Shown here: piece after piece, positions 15,438-20,172 of the stretch
Position numbering within the stretch: the first letter of the stretch is position 1
Layout of the letters: each line of letters begins with the position of its first letter
DNA from: Deltaproteobacteria bacterium
GTDB taxonomy: Bacteria; Desulfobacterota; UBA8473
Reading direction: 5' to 3'
DNA: 20,172 bases
Assembly: GCA_030643245.1 (NCBI GenBank)
Contig: DAOWME010000024.1
Span: 1-20,172, forward strand
Position numbers and translations under genes: made by a program
The notes under the pieces: model-generated
Database searches by the model: none
Told to the model about the DNA's origin: nothing
What the model saw: only the letters and a program-made list of their open reading frames with translations

Positions 15438-15749
15438 ATGATTGCCTTGACTATAACAATACACGTTTTTGTTTGCCTTGCCTTAATCGTGATAGTGCTT
15501 TTACAGGCTGGGAAAGGCGCTGATATGGGTGCTGCCTTTGGAGGTTCGAGCCAGACAATCTTTGGCAGTAGCGGGGCTGGTGGCTTTATGGAAAAACTGA
15601 CCGCTGCGATTGCAGTTATATTTATGCTAACGTCCCTCACCTTATCATTTTTTTCTGCTCAACGACCGAGCTCATCGGTTATGGAAGAGACCCCTATCCG
15701 TATGGAAGAAAGAGCTCCGGTCACCCCGTCTTCTCCGGAAGGCGAATAA
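15438..15749 (+). CDS. secG: Protein translocase subunit SecG
   Basis: A 103-aa inner-membrane protein of the SecYEG export channel. Two hydrophobic helices (about 3-21 and 55-73) flank the conserved cytoplasmic loop LLQAGKGADMGAAFGGSSQTIFGSSG, the hallmark of SecG. A polar, acidic tail of about 30 residues follows, as is common in Deltaproteobacteria. The ribosome binding site is weak (ggaact, 12-13 bases upstream of ATG 15438). tRNA-Leu(GAG) follows directly, the same arrangement as secG-leuU in E. coli. Confidence 0.95.
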   Translation: MIALTITIHVFVCLALIVIVLLQAGKGADMGAAFGGSSQTIFGSSGAGGFMEKLTAAIAVIFMLTSLTLSFFSAQRPSSSVMEETPIRMEERAPVTPSSPEGE

Positions 15750-15776
15750 CCGGAAGGGTAAATACATTCAGTCTGT

Positions 15777-15863
15777 GCCGAAGTGGTGGAATCTGGTAGA
15801 CACGCCATCTTGAGGGGGTGGTGGGCAATCCCCGTGCGGGTTCGAGTCCCGCCTTCGGCACCA
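15777..15863 (+). tRNA. tRNA-Leu (anticodon GAG)
   Basis: A complete 87-nt class II tRNA with encoded CCA. The acceptor arms GCCGAAG and CTTCGGC pair fully, with A as discriminator base. The anticodon stem CCATC/GGTGG encloses the loop TTGAGGG with GAG at 15812-15814, decoding CUC and CUU. A long variable arm (GGGCAATCCC) and T-arm GCGGG-TTCGAGT-CCCGC are present. It sits 27 bp after secG and may be cotranscribed with it. A transposon-like element begins 8 bp beyond its 3' end. Confidence 0.97.
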
Positions 15864-15870
15864 TTTATTT

Positions 15871-16019
15871 AGTAAATATTCGGTTAACCCGTCCCCCATG
15901 AAGGTAACAAGCCGTTTTTATGATAAAATTGTGAATATTGATTTTAAGGCCTTTGCTTAAAATGTACCGTAACATATTGAAATTACAGCATTCAGATACG
16001 GGTTAACCGAATATTTACT
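15871..16019. mobile_element. MITE-like element with perfect 22-bp inverted ends
   Basis: The unit is 149 bp long. Positions 15871-15892 (beginning AGTAAATATTCGGTTAACCC) are the exact reverse complement of 15998-16019 (ending GGTTAACCGAATATTTACT). TTATTT stands directly outside both ends (15865-15870 and 16020-16025), fitting a 6-bp target duplication, although this is AT-rich sequence. The interior holds no gene. It resembles neither of the other repeat copies in the window. A non-autonomous transposon is the best reading; a very large stem-loop acting as 3' structure for the secG-tRNA transcript is the alternative. Confidence 0.72.
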
Positions 16020-16267
16020 TTATTTATTGTGATTCTTTAGTATTTTCGGGGAGTTGACAACAGTTGCCAACACCCTATTTCTAAATTGCTTCACTTGGGC
16101 TTCCACGACTGTCTCAATGGACGACTTAACCAACCGAATCGCAGTGGTGTGTGACACCCATGCCCGGTGGTGTTGGAGGAAGGGAGTCACAAAGCTCTTC
16201 CCTACCCCGATTTACTCCCTCCAAACGGGGGGCTTCGATAGATGGCCAGGTGCTCCCCCGAACGGTC
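16020..16267. other. Unexplained 248-bp segment rich in short dyads
   Basis: I recognise no gene here. A 78-codon open frame from TTG 16054 has no ribosome binding site and no family resemblance, and runs into the 3' end of the opposing DUF1302 gene. Short palindromes are frequent: GTTGACAAC and GTTGCCAAC in tandem (16053-16071), GGTGT-GTG-ACACC (16146-16158), and GGGAGT (16182-16187) facing ACTCCC (16214-16219). Remains of a mobile element next to the 149-bp unit, or a bidirectional 3' region, are possible. Confidence 0.4.
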
Positions 16268-17992
16268 CTACCAGTTGTATCCCACCCTGAAGGAGAGCTC
16301 GCTCACGATTGTAAGGTCAGCCGGCTGTGTAAAGTCGGTGTAAGCTCCTCCTATCATATCGCCTCCCTGATTACCGGAGTTGCCCCAAAAGGAAATCTGG
16401 CTGAGCTTAAAGAACAACTTTCCGTCCCTCGAATACTTTACTGATGCCGAAGTCATCCAGACGCCCTCCGGGTCGTACATGAAAAAGATCTCCGGGTGAA
16501 TCCGGCCATGCCAGTAGTCAGTATACAAGAAACCCGTAAGCCTATAATTGTCATCCTCGTAAAATAGGTTGTAGAGATCAATAAGGTTATCATCCCATCC
16601 GCTGATGTGTCTGTGGTATGCCTGCCATGAGGTGCCGATCATGTCGTTTGGATTGAGCCACCTTATCCATAAATCTTTATCAATACCGATCAAAGCGTAG
16701 TAAACAACATGTTTTTTAATACCAGTGGTGCTGGGCGGGATGTCTATCAACGGCATGACGACAAACGGGGGCTGATTTATTATGGCGCCTTGTGCCAGGC
16801 CGTCCGGGAATCCCGTGACTCCTTCTATACTAAGTAAGTGCATCTTGTTCATCATGCAGCCTTCGCCTCTCAGGACAGCATTTATGGAGGAGAGGAAGAA
16901 ATTGAAAGAGGCGCCGTACATATCTTGTTCAGGGTGTGTAAGAAACGCAGTACCATCCGCCACCAGCGGACTCCAATCTACGGCAGGGAAGTCCTGGTGT
17001 CCGTGAAAGTAGTACAGATTTCCTAAAAAGGATCCATAGGCTGCCTGCAACCTCACACCATATTCCATATTATCGAATGTGCTTGAAGGAACATCCTCAA
17101 TCCAGTTGGTCGGGGGATCCTTCGGGAGAGGCAAACCAGTGTCATGGCCAAACTGCTCGAAGAAGTCTAAGGAATAAGCATCGGCATCGAAGGCGGGGGA
17201 GAAGTACTTTTTAAGCAAATCACCGAAGAGCCTATATTGCCTTCTTTTATTGTGCTGAGCCCAAAAGGAATAGGGAGGGCAGCCGTCCCCGGTGACGAAG
17301 CCGGGCCATTCGTCATCGTAGTGTTCGAGCGGGCCCAAGAGTTGGGGTCTGATGTCCGGGACCGCAAGAACCTCAATACCTATGTCATAGAAAGGGCCGA
17401 GGGTGTCTCGGGAGTAGTTGAATCGTCCCATCCAGAGGGGCGTCGCCAGTTCCTCAGGGTTCTCAAAGAACATCATCGTAGAGTTATCTAGAGGATTTAC
17501 AATGTTGACGACATTAAACCCGTCAGCCTCACCCCACTGCACTATCTGCCTTCCGCCACGGAAGACAAGCTTTTGGTCCGCACCTTCCACGACGAGGTCC
17601 ACAAATGCCTCACGAAGGTCGTTTTCGTACTCGAGATCATCTCTGCCAAGCATGAAATCACTAGGGCTCTTTTCCCGTATAGGATCGTACCTGTCTGTAA
17701 GATCAAAGATGGCATCATACGCGCCTCTATAAGAGAGAAAGATTTTTTCCATTCTTAAATTGGGTCTGTGCTCATATTCCGGTCTCACAGTAAGGTCGAA
17801 CTTGAGCTCATTTCTGCATTGGACGACCTTGGTGTCATCGAGAAAACCCCATTGGAAGCCATTGATATCCCTGAGCACGGTTGTCGACTGGAGGCGTCCG
17901 TGAAAATCCGTTTCCAGTGCCTGGCTATATCCTGCACAAAAAAATAAGGCGAAAGCCACAACCGACATCACCGTTTTTATAACTTTTTTCAT
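16268..17992 (-). CDS. DUF1302 family outer-membrane-type protein
   Basis: A 574-aa exported protein. A signal peptide (basic start MKKVIK, hydrophobic core to about residue 20, probable cleavage after GYSQA) precedes a long region rich in alternating aromatic/polar residues. The C-terminus ends in an aromatic residue (FRVGYNW), as in outer-membrane beta-barrels. The N-terminal FHGRLQSTTVLRD and the GGRQIVQWGEADGFNVVNIVNPLD segment are typical of the DUF1302 family, which commonly accompanies DUF1329 proteins and RND transporters. Function is undefined; a porin-like or substrate-channel role in export or uptake of hydrophobic compounds is an inference. The ribosome binding site AAGGAGAGG lies just upstream of the start on the minus strand. 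It is the last gene of the minus-strand cluster, 402 bp after DUF1329. Confidence 0.82.
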   Translation of the reverse strand: MKKVIKTVMSVVAFALFFCAGYSQALETDFHGRLQSTTVLRDINGFQWGFLDDTKVVQCRNELKFDLTVRPEYEHRPNLRMEKIFLSYRGAYDAIFDLTDRYDPIREKSPSDFMLGRDDLEYENDLREAFVDLVVEGADQKLVFRGGRQIVQWGEADGFNVVNIVNPLDNSTMMFFENPEELATPLWMGRFNYSRDTLGPFYDIGIEVLAVPDIRPQLLGPLEHYDDEWPGFVTGDGCPPYSFWAQHNKRRQYRLFGDLLKKYFSPAFDADAYSLDFFEQFGHDTGLPLPKDPPTNWIEDVPSSTFDNMEYGVRLQAAYGSFLGNLYYFHGHQDFPAVDWSPLVADGTAFLTHPEQDMYGASFNFFLSSINAVLRGEGCMMNKMHLLSIEGVTGFPDGLAQGAIINQPPFVVMPLIDIPPSTTGIKKHVVYYALIGIDKDLWIRWLNPNDMIGTSWQAYHRHISGWDDNLIDLYNLFYEDDNYRLTGFLYTDYWHGRIHPEIFFMYDPEGVWMTSASVKYSRDGKLFFKLSQISFWGNSGNQGGDMIGGAYTDFTQPADLTIVSELSFRVGYNW

Positions 17993-18394
17993 CTGTCCTC
18001 TCCTTTTGTAATTTTGGGTATTGGCAACATTTAGGCCATTTTTTGACGGGATAAACAGGAGTTACAGGGCAATTTCTTCTCATCCTGCCAGTCTTTCATC
18101 TTGAGGCCTAGATATTTCATCCTTATACATGCTCAACTGGTTAAGAGGTATCGAGCATTCAATCACGTCAATCCCTGGACAAGACCCGAGTGAAGAACTG
18201 ATTTTGTAGGTCTCCGATACCGTACCTATTGTAGATAGAACATTGTCCCATGGGCAAGCCGCACCAGGACGGGCCTGTTTGTTATCCTATCAAATATTTC
18301 CAGTCTGTTGAACTATTACGGGTATCGTTTGCCCCCGTGAGATCTTTACTATCTGACGGGGGCATCCCACCAAAGGGGAAGCGGGGTCCTCTTC
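17993..18394 (-). other. 402-bp gap between the DUF1329 and DUF1302 genes
   Basis: There is no convincing gene. A strong stem-loop (separate entry) sits just after the DUF1329 gene. A 29-codon frame on the minus strand (18120 down to 18031) ends in LPCNSCLSRQKMA with a CxxC pair. It has no good ribosome binding site and might be the tail of a decayed gene. The promoter of DUF1302, if separate, should lie here, but I could not pick one out. Confidence 0.45.
18331..18363 (-). terminator. Stem-loop after the DUF1329 gene, possible terminator
   Basis: GCCCCCGT (18331-18338) pairs with ACGGGGGC (18356-18363), and after one mismatch AGAT pairs with ATCT across a 7-base loop. It lies 32 bp past the stop codon of DUF1329. 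No T-run follows in either direction, so it may act as a rho-assisted terminator or as protection of the mRNA 3' end. It would separate DUF1329 from DUF1302 expression. Confidence 0.5.
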
Positions 18395-19756
18395 TTATTT
18401 GGACCACATACGCAGTCCCTCTACAGTAAAGGTCTTTGCAGCGAACTTTGGACTATCAAAGACCTGATACAAATTCATGCCACGACGAACTCCAGCGGTG
18501 AACGCTACGCTGGCGTGGTGACTCTTTTCATCATATATCAGGTAACCGAAGCCCCCGCCAATCATACCCTTCTTGCCCCCCCATTCCATAAAAGTAGAAG
18601 GAACAATTAGCGTTTTCCAATACTCCATGGCCCTATTGTAGATTACTTTGTAATTGATAGCGAAGTTCTCTCTGTCGATCCAATAGACTATCTTGCCATA
18701 GTTATAGAAGCGGTCCAGGGCGATTGCCTCTAGCACATAGAAGGACCTCGGAATCCAGGCAAGATTTACGGGCGCCCATTCCGCCCCTTTCCAGCCTTCC
18801 ACTTCGTAGCCCAATTTCATTGAAATTTCATCCGGTGGGCTTCTCCATGACCCGTCAGGCATCCGTTTCATCTTGGAAGGAGTGTCTGCGCCCCACTCTA
18901 CCGTAGAAAATAACCCCACTCTCTCTTCAAGAAACCTCCATTTCATTGAAACGGTGTCCCCGACCCATCCATATGCATCGTCAACGCAGAAATCGGTACC
19001 CACATACGGATCCGACCTGTTCGCGCCTGACATCTTTTTGACCCTTCTGATCGCCGGAATATAGACAAAGACATCGTCGCTGCTTCCATCCAGCTTTCTC
19101 AAGCCTATCTGAGCCGTTCCCGCCATATCGTATGGGCTCAGCACGGCCGTTAAGTCCCTGTACTGGTGTTTCCTCGGGTTTCGGACTTGTCCCTTCGGTT
19201 TGCACCAGTAAGAATAATAGGCATAAACGCCTGTAAGCTCCCGATCAAGTCCACGCGGGCTGACCCATTCCACGAGGAATTGCTGAGCAAAAGTTTCTAA
19301 GCGACGTGTGGCGACATCACGGTTAAATATGAATTTCATGGCCCCATCGGGATCATTCTTTACGTCCACATATGGGAAAGGCTCCCCGTGTATCCATAGC
19401 GGGGCCTTGCCTGTCGCTGCTTCCAACAGGTTCTTCTTCTTCTTGTCGAGTTTATACTTCCCGGCATTCTTGCGACTGGCATTTACCCATTCGTCATCAA
19501 GGCTTGCATCATATTTAAATTCGGCTATCTTTAAATTATCGAGATAGCCCTTTTTTAGCCACTCCATAATTGAAATCGGGATCAGGCCTTCAACCCTCTT
19601 CCAATCTGCCTGCCCAATAACCTCACCGGGTTTTAGGCCGATTTGCTCAAAACACGCTGTTTGTTTCTCTTCCCATTTTGGGTCGGCTGCGGTTGCGCTT
19701 TGAACAAAAAAGGCAATCATTAAACCCAAAACTACGATTAATAATCTCTTAAACAT
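18395..19756 (-). CDS. DUF1329 family periplasmic protein (LolB-like fold family)
   Basis: A 453-aa exported protein with a clear signal peptide (MFKRLLIVVL, hydrophobic to about residue 20, likely cleavage at ATA-A near residue 23). The mature part has the features of the DUF1329 family, for example the early GLKPGEVIGQADWKRVEGLIP, the central DVFVYIPAIRRVKKMSGANRSDPYVGTDF and a C-terminal GLRMWSK. The family is related in fold to outer-membrane lipoprotein-sorting proteins, suggesting that it carries a hydrophobic molecule across the periplasm. It has no lipobox cysteine. GGGAGGG is well placed before the start. The gene lies 71 bp after the RND transporter gene, and a DUF1302 gene follows. 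The transported compound is unknown. Confidence 0.85.
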   Translation of the reverse strand: MFKRLLIVVLGLMIAFFVQSATAADPKWEEKQTACFEQIGLKPGEVIGQADWKRVEGLIPISIMEWLKKGYLDNLKIAEFKYDASLDDEWVNASRKNAGKYKLDKKKKNLLEAATGKAPLWIHGEPFPYVDVKNDPDGAMKFIFNRDVATRRLETFAQQFLVEWVSPRGLDRELTGVYAYYSYWCKPKGQVRNPRKHQYRDLTAVLSPYDMAGTAQIGLRKLDGSSDDVFVYIPAIRRVKKMSGANRSDPYVGTDFCVDDAYGWVGDTVSMKWRFLEERVGLFSTVEWGADTPSKMKRMPDGSWRSPPDEISMKLGYEVEGWKGAEWAPVNLAWIPRSFYVLEAIALDRFYNYGKIVYWIDRENFAINYKVIYNRAMEYWKTLIVPSTFMEWGGKKGMIGGGFGYLIYDEKSHHASVAFTAGVRRGMNLYQVFDSPKFAAKTFTVEGLRMWSK

Positions 19757-19827
19757 GATTCATACCCTCCCATCCGACTAGAATTTGATTGTTAATTGCT
19801 ATCTTCCAAATATTCCCCCCCTTTCCT

Positions 19828-20172
19828 TTAGCCCACCACCCCCTTTCCTATATGCTTAACAAAGGACGGTCTAAGGATCCCTGACAACGCTGGTATAAAG
19901 ACCAATGCGCTTATCATGTTGAAGATCATGAGCAAGAGAATAAGCAGCCCCATCTCCGCATTGAATTTCATTACTGAAAATAACCAGAAACCAACCCCTA
20001 TAGCCAGGGTCAGGGCAGTAAACATTATAACCTTCCCCGTCGTGACCAAGGCGATCAGTCTCGCAGTTTCAAAATCACCTTGGACCAAGCACTCTTCCCG
20101 GAGCCTGCTCATCAGGTAAATCCCGTAATCAATACCAACCCCAACGCCTATGGCAGTGACCGGCAATGAACA
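19828..20172 (-). CDS. RND/MMPL-family transporter, C-terminal part (5' end outside window)
   Basis: Only the last 114 codons or so are present, and the frame stays open to the window edge. The conserved RND segment PVTAIGVGVGIDYGIYLMSR marks a transmembrane helix with its GxDYGI motif. A helix of the same type (IMFTALTLAIGVGFWLFSVM) and a final one (MGLLILLLMIFNMISALVFIPAL) follow, and the protein ends in a short basic tail. This is the C-terminal membrane domain of a large exporter of the MMPL/HpnN type, driven by proton motive force. As first gene of a transporter-DUF1329-DUF1302 series on the minus strand, it probably moves a lipid-like or hydrophobic substrate. The TTG near 20166 is not the true start. 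Confidence 0.85.
   Translation of the reverse strand, partial: CSLPVTAIGVGVGIDYGIYLMSRLREECLVQGDFETARLIALVTTGKVIMFTALTLAIGVGFWLFSVMKFNAEMGLLILLLMIFNMISALVFIPALSGILRPSFVKHIGKGVVG

Noticed and set aside
15777..16019. Genomic island or prophage attachment at tRNA-Leu
   Set aside because: No integrase gene and no repeated copy of the tRNA 3' end is visible; the 149-bp inverted-ended unit explains the structure better.
16054..16290. 78-aa plus-strand protein after the tRNA element
   Set aside because: TTG start without a ribosome binding site, odd composition (Trp, Cys and Pro rich), overlap with the 3' end of the DUF1302 gene, and no family resemblance.
18031..18120. 29-codon minus-strand small protein with a CxxC pair
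   Set aside because: No good ribosome binding site, very short and unrecognised; kept only as a remark in the gap entry.

Overview
The window looks like chromosome of a strictly anaerobic bacterium, most probably of the former Deltaproteobacteria (Desulfobacterota; syntroph or sulfate-reducer type). This is inferred from gene content and order. The content is oxygen-sensitive dehydratase/benzoyl-CoA-reductase-type subunits, a split B12-dependent acyl-CoA mutase, a tmk-holB-ricT block, secG followed by tRNA-Leu(GAG), and an RND/DUF1329/DUF1302 export-type cluster. No marker gene fixes the genus.

Layout. 1-180 is a repeat copy, followed by deoB (phosphopentomutase). 1504-2193 encodes a GntR/FadR-type regulator read toward 2315-7391, which holds two tandem gene pairs. 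Each pair resembles the BcrC + BcrB catalytic subunits of ATP-dependent (class I) benzoyl-CoA reductase, or a 2-hydroxyacyl-CoA dehydratase. No ATPase/activator gene lies in the window. A PHP-domain phosphoesterase gene follows, then a second copy of the repeat (8037-8218). 8273-10372 encodes the large and small subunits of a cobalamin-dependent acyl-CoA mutase. The large subunit carries Phe and Gln where methylmalonyl-CoA mutase has Tyr89 and Arg207, which points to isobutyryl-CoA mutase-type chemistry. It runs directly into housekeeping genes: tmk, holB (delta prime) and ricT/PSP1. A CHASE2-adenylate cyclase, secG and tRNA-Leu(GAG) follow.

Just after the tRNA lies a 149-bp element with perfect 22-bp inverted ends and 6-bp direct repeats at its borders, then about 250 bp that I cannot explain. 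The right end (16268-20172) is on the minus strand. It carries the 3' end of an RND/MMPL transporter gene (cut by the window edge), a DUF1329 periplasmic protein gene and a DUF1302 outer-membrane-type protein gene, which together look like an envelope transport system.

How the parts may work together (inference): the regulator probably controls the dehydratase/reductase pairs, which would act on an aromatic or 2-hydroxy acyl-CoA with an activator encoded elsewhere. The mutase would interconvert branched and linear acyl-CoAs for beta-oxidation. The points most worth following are the duplicated activator-less BCR-like pairs, the mutase active-site signature, and two unrelated MITE-like families.
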